A stretch of 64,000 bases of DNA from Heligmosomoides polygyrus polygyrus (taxonomy: Eukaryota > Nematoda > Chromadorea > Rhabditida > Heligmosomidae), in the NCBI GenBank assembly GCA_947396885.1, contig OX377206.1, positions 4,974,658 through 5,038,657 of the forward strand. Direction: 5' to 3'. The position numbers were made by a program, and so were the translations under genes. Below the pieces are notes generated by a model. The model was not told the origin of the DNA. It saw only the letters and a list, made by a program, of their open reading frames with translations, and did not search any database. Shown here one piece after another: positions 41,486-51,115 of this stretch; position 1 is the first letter of the stretch; every line of letters begins with the position of its first letter.

Positions 41486-41617
41486 GGCCCGCTTATACTT
41501 CGTCGCGGTGCGACGCGACGCCACGTAAAGTGACCATATTGATTGTGCGATGCGATCGATCAATTTGGCCTCTTGCGTGGCAATCGCGTCGCGCGGCGAC
41601 GAAGTATAAACGGGGCA
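41486..41617. mobile_element. Family A MITE
   Basis: 132 bp; GGCCCGCTTATACTTCGTC to GACGAAGTATAAACGGGGCA, flanked by TAG (41483-41485, 41618-41620) instead of TAA. Confidence 0.8.
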
Positions 41618-42187
41618 TAGTGCGGAGCCGAATATTACGAAGAAGAAAAAACACACTGCTTGTCACGAATCATCAGAATGCGACCAGAGTCGTCGACAAC
41701 CAGTGCCTCAACGGACATGACGATAGTCTCGTGTCTGAAAGCAATGCAACAGATTATCACTCAACGCTCAACTGCAATTGTTAAGTGCATAACAGAACCA
41801 CATCGCGCTACGCACTCGAAAAGATTCTTCCGATGTTTATTTGATAGTGTAATGGCTTACATAAAGCAACCAAGTGAGGATATGTGCGCTCTTTACAACT
41901 GGTTTGTCCCACCGTTTGCAAGTGTGAAACTCCATGCAAACATTTTCTTTCAAGTTTCGCTATCATTCATGCAAAAATTGCGATCTTTTGAACAAGTGCA
42001 TGGCGCAATCTCTTCTTTTGGCACTAAAAAATAGCCGCCTTCCTGATCTTTAAAACGAGCTCTAAACCATTATTTTTTCCTCAGACATGAGAATTTTCTA
42101 AGGTTTCAAACAATGTGCGAACTTAATGGGTAGGTGTGTGGCGATAATCAATCTCTTTTTGGGCTGCGACACGCATCCTACGTCTAA
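41618..42187. other. No gene seen
   Basis: A plus-strand frame 41660-42034 of 124 codons has no recognisable motif or splice signal. Confidence 0.35.
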
Positions 42188-42617
42188 CCAGGAAACTATC
42201 TCAATGGTAGGTCGGAACGGCCCAAGTGTTGCATAAGAGCAGACTCGCCTCTCTCTGGGAAACAACAACAAAATGCAAATATCACGACCCCAATACAACT
42301 CTGCGCAGAGTTAGGGACGACAGAAGTTGGGCCGTTGGCGGTGTTTGTCATATGCCTGCACGCGGACGCCGCCCCTCTACGCACTGCGCCACCATCGCTC
42401 GCTCATCATCGCTGTTTCCAGCCAACTTGAGCCCGCCCTCCGCCTCCACGCATAGTTCTAACGCCGCCAATGGTCCAACTTCGGTCGTCCCTAACTCTGT
42501 GCAGAGTTGTATTGGGGTCGAGAAATTTCCGTTTTGTTGTTTCCCAGAGAGAGGCGATTCTGCCCATATACAACACTTAGGCCGTTCCGACCTACCGTTG
42601 AGATAGTTTCCTGGTAA
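42188..42617. mobile_element. Foldback element with 160-bp inverted arms
   Basis: Left arm from ACCAGGAAACTATCTCAA, right arm ending TTGAGATAGTTTCCTGGT. The arms match for about 150-160 bp with about 10% divergence, including GGTCGGAACGGCC and CCCCAATACAACTCTG. The centre (about 42345-42450) is unique GC-rich DNA. No ORF. Confidence 0.8.
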
Positions 42618-42619
42618 GA

Positions 42620-42845
42620 TGAAACCGTTGAAGCAATCTGAATGCGTACTTGGTCTACAAGATGACTCGGGGTGGCCAGTCGATGACGAAGTCAGCATTT
42701 TACCCTTGCCAGGTAAGTCTAGTAAAAACCCACCAACCCCCCAGTGATGAAAGGCGTTATTCGCCTAGGGATTTGAACCAGGTCGAACCAAGAACCTCGC
42801 ATCGAAATGCACGCGACAGTCCGCGCCCTCACTAACTGCACTATG
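42620..42845 (-). mobile_element. Degenerate tRNA-like SINE (family SINE-1)
   Basis: Minus-strand head GTGCAGTTAGTGAGGGCG with GGTTCTTGGTTCGACC, body as in 24437-24732. Starts directly at the edge of the foldback element. Confidence 0.6.
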
Positions 42846-42914
42846 CTTGTACCTCGCATGAGCTCAACTTCAACACTTGGAGAAAACCCTACGGAGTTTA
42901 GTACGAATCAGCAA

Positions 42915-43216
42915 TTAAAGGATAAAGGATAAAGGACGGCGTTACTCAATCCCTTTGGGGTGCGCCACGCATTCTACTTCTACGGGATGTCGTGGAGGCG
43001 ACTTGAATGCGTATTTGACCATACAATGACTTGCGGTGGCCAGCCGATGAACAAGTCCGCGCTCTCGCTCCTTTCCAGAGAAGTCTGGTACCAATACACC
43101 GACCCCGGAGGGATGGAAGGCTTGGTTGGCCTGGGCGGGAAATCCGAACCAGGAACTTGGTATCGGATGCACGCGACAGCCGGCGCCTCCTCCGACTGCA
43201 CTACACGCGCCCCTAA
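42915..43216 (-). mobile_element. tRNA-derived SINE (family SINE-1), best minus copy
   Basis: On the minus strand it starts GGGGCGCGTGTAGTGCAGTC, has CCTGGTTCGGATTTCCCGCC, and ends with a CCTTTATCCTTTATCCTTT tail. It aligns end to end with 24437-24732. Confidence 0.78.
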
Positions 43217-44590
43217 TCAGCAATTACAATGAAAAGCTAGTGTGTAAAAGCTGCACACGACTGCGAAGTCATCAGTTTTGCCAACCAACTCTTCAAATTC
43301 CCAATTCCACTTCGAAAACCACTTCATCTCCACGATTTTGAACTCGGTAGGGACTTCGTGATTCCGCTCTTTCCGCAAAAGTTTGATCACATTCGAATAA
43401 CGATTATATGGAAAGGTCGCTCAAAATACATACCTCTACTGTGAAATCATCATCAGAAGAAGAAAGCCTACAACTTTAGTCCTCTTCTGTTGTGAAATTT
43501 ATCTTTGATCAAAATATTTCAACACCTTATAAAGTACCGGACCTTTCGCCCCCGTCCAACCAGCACAAGCGACGCGAAAGATAAAGAGGAGCGCAAAACT
43601 GGGCCGGAAAGCGCCGTTTTCCACTCGCAACGCGTCGCGTCTGAGGCAGATCGCGTTAGGGCGCGGCATCCTCAACTTTTGGACGTTAGGCTGATGGAAT
43701 GAGCCTATCCACGCGTTCGGACGATCACGGCCGATTGTTTGGAACTAAATGCTGGGATGGCGCGCGCCGTGACCTACGCATATAGACCCGGCAGGATCAA
43801 TCGAGTGGGCGCGCGAGAGCGGAGCGGCCAATGCAGTTTAAGCTTGTGCGACTCAATTTTTGTTCAAATTGTGGAGCTTCTAGTGGGATCAGACAGGCAG
43901 TTGTGCGCCTGGAGCAGAAAAATAGCAACGGCAAAAACTCACAATGGAAATTGAGACGGTCCCTCTGCGATCCAGCGGTTGAGCACGAGTTTTCGTTCGA
44001 CGACCTTATAGAAATTGAAGCCTCGTTTTATGAGTTCGGGTACTACTTTAGCGTCCTGGAAACATATGAAATTCAACATGCAGTATCGTCCTTATTTCAA
44101 TGATCACTTGCGTTCTTTGTTATTCCTCGGACGGAATTCGATAGGTGCAGGTGACATTGGCGATTTAATGGTAAAATTTACCGCGATCACGTGCGCTCAA
44201 TATAAGTGGGTCTCTAAAGACATTTTTTAGCAGAAGCAACGCTGCTGCTGTTTTTTAGCGGAAGATGTATATAGGGTTAGTGTGAAACTCCGGAATTCCC
44301 ACTCATCGCCGCGTGCGACGTTGAACACCATAAGAACGCGACGTCGCGTTGGAGCGATGTCTGCGTCACTACATAACATTGCCTCGTTTATTCTAAAACA
44401 CGAGTTCACCAACATATACGATTACCGTATTGTCACGTCTACAAAAAGAGTCACCCGGATTGAGGGGTTAGGGTTATTGGAGAGATTTCAGCTCTGATGA
44501 ATATGTTGACAAATTAGAGCGAAGGCATTGAGTGTCATACACAATTTTTTCGAAGCTCTAACGAGAAAGAGCACTGAAGCTCGCTTCATC
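43217..44590. other. No gene seen; repeated motif
   Basis: TCAATCGAGTGGGCGC at 43798 follows CATATAGACCC, as in the two copies near 36112 and 36258. A minus-strand hammerhead-core-like run (CTGATGA..GAAA) lies near 44545-44590, without confirmed stems. Confidence 0.35.
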
Positions 44591-44596
44591 AGGCCT

Positions 44597-44926
44597 TTAA
44601 AGCATACGGTAAGACTGCTGCTTGGATGCGAAACCGTTATTTGCAGACCGTATTAATGTAGAAAATAACACAACAACATAGCAAACAACGAAAAACATCA
44701 CAAAACGCACCCGAGAATGTACAACAACCTCGACTCCATTGACTCCAATAAACTTCCATAACTCAACGAGATAGCCAAGCTGAGTGAAGAACTCCTCGCT
44801 ATGGATAATTCTTCGGGGTACAACTTTAGTCTCCACCACAGCGTCGCCACCTTTGTTGAATTTGAAAAGCGAGAACGTGTCTTTTACACGTGGGATCAAC
44901 TCCATGATGCGTGTGAGAGATGACAT
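44597..44926 (-). CDS. Small predicted membrane protein or first exon
   Basis: ATG at 44926 stands directly behind the strong acceptor CTTCTTTTCAG, the arrangement of a trans-spliced or 5'-UTR-spliced nematode start. The frame gives 109 aa: basic start MSSLTRIMELIPRVKDTF, a middle with EEFFTQLGYLVELWKF, and a hydrophobic segment FVMFFVVCYVVVLFSTLI near residues 75-92, then a short polar tail. Family not recognised. A GTGCGT site inside could be a donor, making this the first exon of a longer gene. Confidence 0.45.
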   Translation of the reverse strand: MSSLTRIMELIPRVKDTFSLFKFNKGGDAVVETKVVPRRIIHSEEFFTQLGYLVELWKFIGVNGVEVVVHSRVRFVMFFVVCYVVVLFSTLIRSANNGFASKQQSYRML

Positions 44927-45057
44927 CTGAAAAGAAGAAACTGAAGTGCCACGGATATCTGATTGTACGACTGACAGCGGTGTGCGACGATTACCAATAA
45001 GGCAAAGACAGCGATGATGAAAATTATGTCAGCTTTTGTCACTGGTTTCTGATGAAG

Positions 45058-45870
45058 GACAATTATAAACGGCGGATATCAGGACCGGCTCACCGTAACC
45101 GCATTGCGGGTCGCGCCGAGACTTCTGCTGTCTGCGCCCTCCTAACTCAGAGATCGCGCGTCAGCGTCCACGCTGCGACATCCGATCGATGTCTTGTGCG
45201 CCCGCGATGGACGCGATTGGTGCAGTAGGTAGAAGGTTTGTTCATGCGAGGGATGCCGGGGTTTCGGCATCTGAGATCTGGGAGGTTTCGACGTCTACAC
45301 GACGTTGCGCGTTTTTTGCGCATTGTTTCAGCTGTATGCGCTTCGCCGCTCGAAGAGCGCAGAACCCAGCCGCGGACTCCCCCTGAACGACGAAAGCAGT
45401 TTCCATACGAGCAGTATTATGGCACACACCCTGGAGCCCCTTCCCTAGCCTGACTCTGCGCTCGAAGAGCACAGAACCCAGCCGCGGACTCCCCCTGAGC
45501 GAAGAAAGCAGTCTCCATACGAGCAGTATTATGGCACACACCTGGAGTCCTTTCCCTAGTCTGACTTTGCGCTCGAAGAGCGCAGAACCCAGCTGCGAAC
45601 TCCCCCTGTGCGAAGAAAGCAGTCTCCATACGAGCAGCTTGTATGGCACACACCCTGGAGCCGCTTCCCTAACTTGACTCTGCGCTCGAAGAGCGCAGAA
45701 CCCAGCCGCGAAGCGAAGAAAGCAGTCTCAATACGAGCAGCTTGTGTGGCACACCATGGAGTCCCTTCCCTGGTGTGGCATACAGCCTTGTTCTGCGATT
45801 GCACAATGGACGTCTCACCCGACGCCTAAGGTTACGGTGGGCCGGTCCTGATATCCGCCGTTTATAATCC
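45058..45870. mobile_element. TIR element containing a minisatellite
   Basis: AATTATAAACGGCGGATATC (45061) with GGACCGGCTCACCGTAACC is inverted at 45829-45868 (GGTTACGGTGGGCCGGTCC, GATATCCGCCGTTTATAAT). The arms of about 40 bp bound about 770 bp, mostly a 112-bp tandem array. No ORF of known type; target duplication not seen. Confidence 0.65.
45351..45790. repeat. 112-bp tandem repeat, about four units
   Basis: CGAAGAGCGCAGAACCCAGC recurs at 45351, 45463, 45574 and 45687 (112, 111, 113 bp apart). The last unit is shortened after CAGCCGCG. Frames through it are repeat by-products. Confidence 0.88.
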
Positions 45871-46437
45871 TGTTCTGATGAAACCGGAGTGATTGACTTT
45901 CAAGAGCGTTTTCACACCAATGTTCATCCGATCTTTAAGCTGATGACATGATGTTGAACTAAGTATTAACACATTTGTATCTTCAAGACGCTGCAGGTTG
46001 AGAAGATGTTTTCACCCAAAGAAGAAATTCTAGTTGTAGTTTTATTTCCAGTTCTAAAGTGATCGCTTCTTTTACTAATGGTAGCAAGGAAAAAGACGAC
46101 GTAAACTGAAGGGGTCAACGCTGACAGTGGCTCTGATTACTGGTACTGCATCCCCACTCTGAGTTTTCTTGAGAGCTCTTTTATCAATGCGGTAGCAACT
46201 CGAGCTCCCAGACAAACCCACAGTGAGTAAAAACTACATATGGTAAGATATCACAACTAGGATAAGCCGAGGAGAAGGTATGCTGAACAGTTTTGTACAC
46301 TCGTGTGACCGATTATCAGGGTTAGAAGACGTAGGAATATCACGGTTGTACAGTTTTCAATCCTATCTCGCACAAAGTGCCGACCAGGTCCCCCCCCCCC
46401 CCTCCCGCGACTCCACTAGCACCAACATCTCTTCTAA
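45871..46437. other. No gene seen
   Basis: Non-coding; a C11 tract is at about 46389. Confidence 0.4.
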
Positions 46438-46577
46438 AGACCCGCACACATTTCTGCGGCAACGCCGCTCCGCTATGGTTAAGGATAGAGCAAGTACGCC
46501 GCCGGTGGAAAACTCTGCGTCGCTGCCCTATCGTTAAGGATAGGGCCGCGGGGTTGCCGCAGAAATATGTGGGGCCT
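46438..46577. mobile_element. Family E-like MITE
   Basis: GACCCGCACACATTTCTGCGG to CCGCAGAAATATGTGGGGCC, with inner TGGTTAAGGATAGAGC and CGTTAAGGATAGGGC blocks related to 35505-35758. Confidence 0.65.
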
Positions 46578-46589
46578 CTAGGAAGCGTT

Positions 46590-46720
46590 TAGTGATCGTT
46601 TAGTGTGCATGGGACGCGCGACGCGATTCTATGATAGGCTCCCATATCGATCGCGCGACCCGATGAATCGATATGAGGGTTTATCATCACATCGCGTCGC
46701 GGATCGATACCTGAGCCTCA
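46590..46720. mobile_element. Degenerate family B/H MITE
   Basis: CGTTTAGTGTGCATGGGACG and an inner CGATGAATCGATATGAGG as in 37918-38036; the right end is decayed. Confidence 0.5.
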
Positions 46721-46756
46721 GCCTCATAACATCGCTTGGCGCAAATCGGGTTGGGG

Positions 46757-47562
46757 GGGTCACTTCCTAAAAAGTGTCACCAACAAAAACAAAGCGACAA
46801 AACATGCTGATAGTAAAGAATATGTACAAGCAATGCTATAGCTCTGTTCTGTGCTGCCGCTCACGCGGAGGAGAGCACAGATTTGGGCAAGGGAAGGGAC
46901 TCCAGGGTGTGGCTCGAGTGACGCTCCCGTGTTAGACTTGCCTACATCCTGGAGTTTCCTCCCTTGCCCAATTCGAAAGCATATAAAACACGGATATGTG
47001 ATCGAAACAAGGAGATAAGACCGCATTTACATTTGCTCTATGTAGCTACTCGCCGCGGCAGGCCATGTTGACCGACCCCCCCCCTCCCATTTGCGCCCAT
47101 CGCGTCGCGTATCGCGTGCACACTGAACGATTCCTAACGAGTATGCACGCGACGTGCGACGCCATGACATGTACGCTGACCAAATCGATCGTGTAACGCG
47201 CTCGATCGATTTGCCACCATACGGGGTCACCTTACAAAAAGTGTCACTGACACGAAAAAAGAAACAGAAATACACTGGGAGTAAAGAAAACAAACAAACA
47301 ATGCTACAGATCTGTTCTGTGCTCTGCTCTGTGTGAGCGGAAGAGAACACAGGTTTAGGCAGGAGAAGGGACTGCGGGATGTGGCTCGAGTGACGCACCC
47401 GTGCTAAAATTTCCTACATCCTGAAGTTTCCTCCCTTTCCCGAAACGGAAGCAAATATAACGTGAATCTGTAATCGAACCGAGGAGATAAAACTGCATTT
47501 ACATATGCTGTATGTAGCCACTCTCCGCGCCTGCTCGCCGCGGCATGCTGTGGTGACCCCAC
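46757..47562. repeat. Tandem duplication, unit about 470 bp
   Basis: 46757-47085 recurs at 47226-47562: AAAAAGTGTCAC, TCTGTTCTGTGCT, GTGGCTCGAGTGACGC (470 bp apart), TACATCCTG.AGTTTCCTCCC and CTCGCCGCGGCA. Each copy is preceded by a decayed family B-like MITE (46590-46720 and 47095-47225), so the MITE was probably duplicated with the unit. Confidence 0.7.
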
Positions 47563-47875
47563 CCCCTGCCCCCAACTACCATAGCGCCAAAACGAATAAT
47601 AGATTCGTGATCAGCACACCAAATAGCTCCCTTGAGCGAAGTTTGGGCAATTTTTTTTGACTGCGACTCCTCCCACCTCCCCCCCCCCCCCCCCTTCTTC
47701 GCCCACCCTCCTAGACAAGTGAAGTCGTGAAAGTATAATACAGCAATGCCTGCGTGGCTACGATACAGTCATCGCGTCTACTGCTCCTGCACTGCATACA
47801 CCACCTCTGCTGTCTCTACTCAGCCACTCTTAAGAGCCTCCAGGTTCATTTAATCAAACGTTGTGTAGGGTTGTC
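47563..47875. other. No gene seen; C tract
   Basis: Contains a long C-rich run at about 47670-47696. Confidence 0.4.
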
Positions 47876-48052
47876 CTGGGGCCGGATTCATCAAAGTTAC
47901 TGCAGTAACTTTAACGGAGAATTGTAAGCAAAAAGCTCAGATAACGTGGCTTATCAAGCGATATGGTGAGCGATAAGCCACGTTATCTGAGCTTTTCGGT
48001 TACAATTCTCCGTCAAAGTTACTGCAGTAACTTTGATGAATCCCGCCCCAGA
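47876..48052. mobile_element. MITE, family G, near-palindromic
   Basis: CTGGGGCCGGATTCATCAAA to TTTGATGAATCCCGCCCCAG. The arms of about 85 bp include AAGTTACTGCAGTAACTTT and CAGATAACGTGGCTTATC, so almost the whole element is one hairpin. Confidence 0.78.
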
Positions 48053-48339
48053 CGCCCTTCCCCACCACCCGTCCCCGACCTATTTGCTGCCGACACAAAA
48101 CATTGCGTAGTGCTGAGCAGAGATCCAGAATGAATAAAAGAAACAAAGAAACGCGAAGAACGGTAAGACACGCAACGAAAGAATAGAGCTGCGGCGTGAA
48201 GAACGAAAACAGCGACGGGTTCAAATTTCTGAAGACCGCGACGCAGCAAGCTTGCGTGCGGCCCACGCATTACGCCTGCGGCACGAATGTCGCGCCTTCA
48301 TTTTTGGGAGGCCAGCGCGAATGTGGCTACAGAAGACGT

Positions 48340-49100
48340 TTGGAAGACGTGGTCCAAGGTGCTGGTGATTCAAAAGACGTGTTAGAGGCAATATTCGATG
48401 TGCGCGGTGATTCGAACGTGCTACAGCCGTCGTCCAAGGTGCATGGGGATTCAGAAGACACGCTACAGCCGTCGTCCAAGGTGCGTGGGGATTCAGAAGA
48501 CATGCTACAGCCGTCGTCCAAGGTGCGTGGGGATTCAGAAGACGTGTCACTGACATCGTCCATGGTGTTTGGGGATTCAAAAACGTGCTAAAGGCCTCAT
48601 CTGACGTGCGAGGTGACTCGAACGTGCCACATACGACGTCCAAGACGCGTGGGGATTCAGGGGATCCAGAAGGCGGGCCACAGATGTCGTTCAATGTGCT
48701 TGTGAATTCAGAAGACGTGTCGCAGACGTCGTCCAAGGTGTTTGGGGGTTAAAAAGACTCAAAAGGTATCTTAGAGGCGCCGCCCTACGTGCGTAGAGAT
48801 TCAGAAGGCGAGGTGCGCGGGGAATCAAAAGCCATGCTACAAGCGTCGTCCAACGTGCGTAGGGATTCAGAAGACGTGCCGCACTGGTCGCCCAGCGTGC
48901 GCAAGGAACCAGAAGACGTGCCACAAACATCGTCTAACGTCAGTGGGAATTCAGAAGGCGGGTCAAACACGTCGTCCAAATTGCTTGGGGATTCAAAAAA
49001 CGTGTCAGAGGCGTCGTCCAACGTGCGCGAGAATTCAAACGTGTCAGAGACGTCGTTCAACGTGCTTGTAGATTGAGAAGACATGTCACAGACGTCGGAT
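48340..49100. repeat. 42-bp minisatellite, about 17 units
   Basis: Units run GATTCAGAAGACGTGCTACA then GTCGTCCAAGGTGCGTGG, cleanest at 48430-48550. Because 42 is a multiple of three, a 14-residue peptide repeat (GDSEDxLQPSSKVR) is open at 48196-48591 and again at 48789-49076, and minus-strand frames are open too. No start context, splice site or gene context supports translation. Related units occur at 38461-38520 and 56340-56470. Confidence 0.75.
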
Positions 49101-50388
49101 AGCTTCACAGGAGATGGAGTTTTAACTGGGAGCGAAGATCATTTGATGTTATGGGTTTTCCAGCTTATTTGATCTTTTTTCCTTCTGATTCGACCGATCA
49201 GGTGGATTTCGTTTTAATATGATGGCTGATAAATGGGGGTTGCAAACTCACAAACGGTAGTGAATTATGATATTCAGGCCAACATCGATCGGCGATAGGA
49301 AAAGGGATTCAGAAAGAACGTCGCCACCTATCGTTCATGAAGCACCTGTCCTACAACCTCACTGGATTCTTCTTATCGTAGCAGCCGGGCGACCCGGTGA
49401 TGGTCCAGATCAAGCTGTTCCGGTGCTTTAGAGTTTTCTCCCAGCGTTTTTCACAGTGAAAGTGCGCAGCAGCAATTCTGCATCCTGGGCGGGGGAAATC
49501 CAGCCATTGTGATCTCCCTAGTTCCATCAGACCGTTCCGTCCATTCTCCCATTCAACAACTGTATCTAGCCAAGAAACCACGGAACCCGCTGCGATACAA
49601 AGGCTTTCATCACAAAGGAAAATTCAATCAATGATAGTACTTCTTAGGGCTGCTCCACCAAGAGCAGCGTCTTTCAGAAAGAAACGGATGCATCGATAGA
49701 ACACGCACCAGTCAATGAGTGCACAGACCGCCGACGATCTTTCTGAATGGTATGCCCATTCGATGCGGTGTAAATGATTGGCTCGTTTCCGCCTCCCAAT
49801 GCTGCTCGCATTCGCGACAAGAACAAAAAATCTTAAAGAAGATTTTTAAAGAATCACCTTATAGACCAACTAATCTCTTCTATGTCATGAGACTTGATGG
49901 TCTCGGGTTGGCGTTGTTGACATTTCATTAGGCATACGAAAACAGCCCGGATTCGTAGCCGTACTCCGGCATGTTCGCGGTGTGTAGTGGCTGAAAATTT
50001 TGCATAACATACAATGAACAGCGCCTTGCTGAGAGGTAAATACGGCGTTAAATGAAATACAGTTTAAAACTACAAAAAAGATCAGCAATGAAAGTTGTCT
50101 CATTCCATAGGTGCAATTTCAAGGGCTCGCAATTTCTTAAAGAGAGTCCTAAGCTTCTAGTCGATACAATTCTACGAAATCGCAATATGTCAATTTCTCT
50201 GAACCTTGGAAATATTAGGTGAGTTGAATGTGCGAAAAGTGTCCTTATTCTATAATGCGTTTGCTCCAGTTCGTCGCGGGGCCGCTGCCTACCTCTCCCA
50301 GGGGCTCCAGGACCTAACTCCAAAGCGACTTCGCGCGCTAGCCGCGTGCGACGTCGCGGCGCTGAAACGCGGACGTGCACTCGGTGAC
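49101..50388. other. No gene firmly seen
   Basis: A minus-strand frame at 49351-49581 reads IAAAHFHCEKRWEKTL and IWTITGSPGCYDKKNP, protein-like but without splice support or a family I know. The rest is featureless. Confidence 0.3.
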
Positions 50389-50520
50389 CAGGGGTGTGCG
50401 TAATTACGATTTACGATTTACGATTTTACGATTTACGGAGATTTTTGGCAAATTTTTTACATTTATGACATTTTGGGTCGTAAATCGTAAATTTTCGTAA
50501 ATGTGATCTTGGTCCATGGA
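50389..50520 (+). mobile_element. Isolated hAT-like terminus
   Basis: CAGGGGTGTGCG followed by tandem ATTTACG/ACGATTT motifs resembles the hAT end at 12503 (CAGGGATGGGCG with CAGAAAA motifs). No partner end found. Confidence 0.45.
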
Positions 50521-51040
50521 TGAGAAAGGTCCACCGAACGTGACACAATTCGGATTATGACGATGTTCTCACTTTTAAGACTTCCCTCATAGCTCATTGC
50601 TATTTCCTATTTACTTTTTTATGTTCTGCTGTGGAGCTGTGACAGAAAAACGCAGCTTTGTAGATGGGCCGCTCTAGTTAATTCCTGGCAATGGAATTGG
50701 GCTAGCCTTTTTTTCTGGTCACACTCTAGCACAATGTCTCACATTCGAATGGCCTGAGAGCATTTCGTTCTAGCCCACAGAAAAACATGAAATTTCTCCT
50801 TGCACTGGAATGAAGATGATCACCTGCTGAGCCATACCATACTCCATGCTGCAACCAGCCTAGCCATCATGTAACTTTTCACCACTTGTTCACCACATAG
50901 ACTCTCTCCAGTGCGCATGAGTAGAACTCGCAGAGCCATCAAGGAATATTGGACTTGATTGGAGGCTTTTAATAACTGCAAAACTGTTCTTCTTCTTCAT
51001 CTTCTTAAAGTAAACCAATCATGTTTCAATCCGATTAACA
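50521..51040. other. No gene seen
   Basis: Non-coding stretch upstream of the LINE. Confidence 0.4.
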
Positions 51041-51115
51041 GGGGAGCCGAGTTAGCCTAGTGGTTAGTAGTGTAGTTTCATGCACAAACGATCACAGGTT
51101 CGACTCCCGGCTCCG
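51041..51115 (+). other. tRNA-like segment at the LINE 5' end
   Basis: GGAGCCG and CGGCTCC (7-bp complementary, 51042-51048 and 51109-51115) enclose TTAGCCTAGTGGTTAGTA (A-box-like) and GGTTCGACTCC (perfect B box). The anticodon and T stems do not close, so it is not a tRNA gene but may act as an internal pol III promoter. Confidence 0.45.

Noticed and set aside
44494..44595. Second hammerhead ribozyme (CTGATGA..GAAA) on the minus strand
   Set aside because: Core letters are present, but I could not find closing stems I and III; kept only as a note.
48196..49108. Gene encoding a 14-residue repeat protein
   Set aside because: Frames are open on both strands as expected for a 42-bp minisatellite; no start context, introns or conserved ends.
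51041..51115. Functional tRNA gene
   Set aside because: The acceptor pairs, but the anticodon loop has six bases at best and the T stem does not form.
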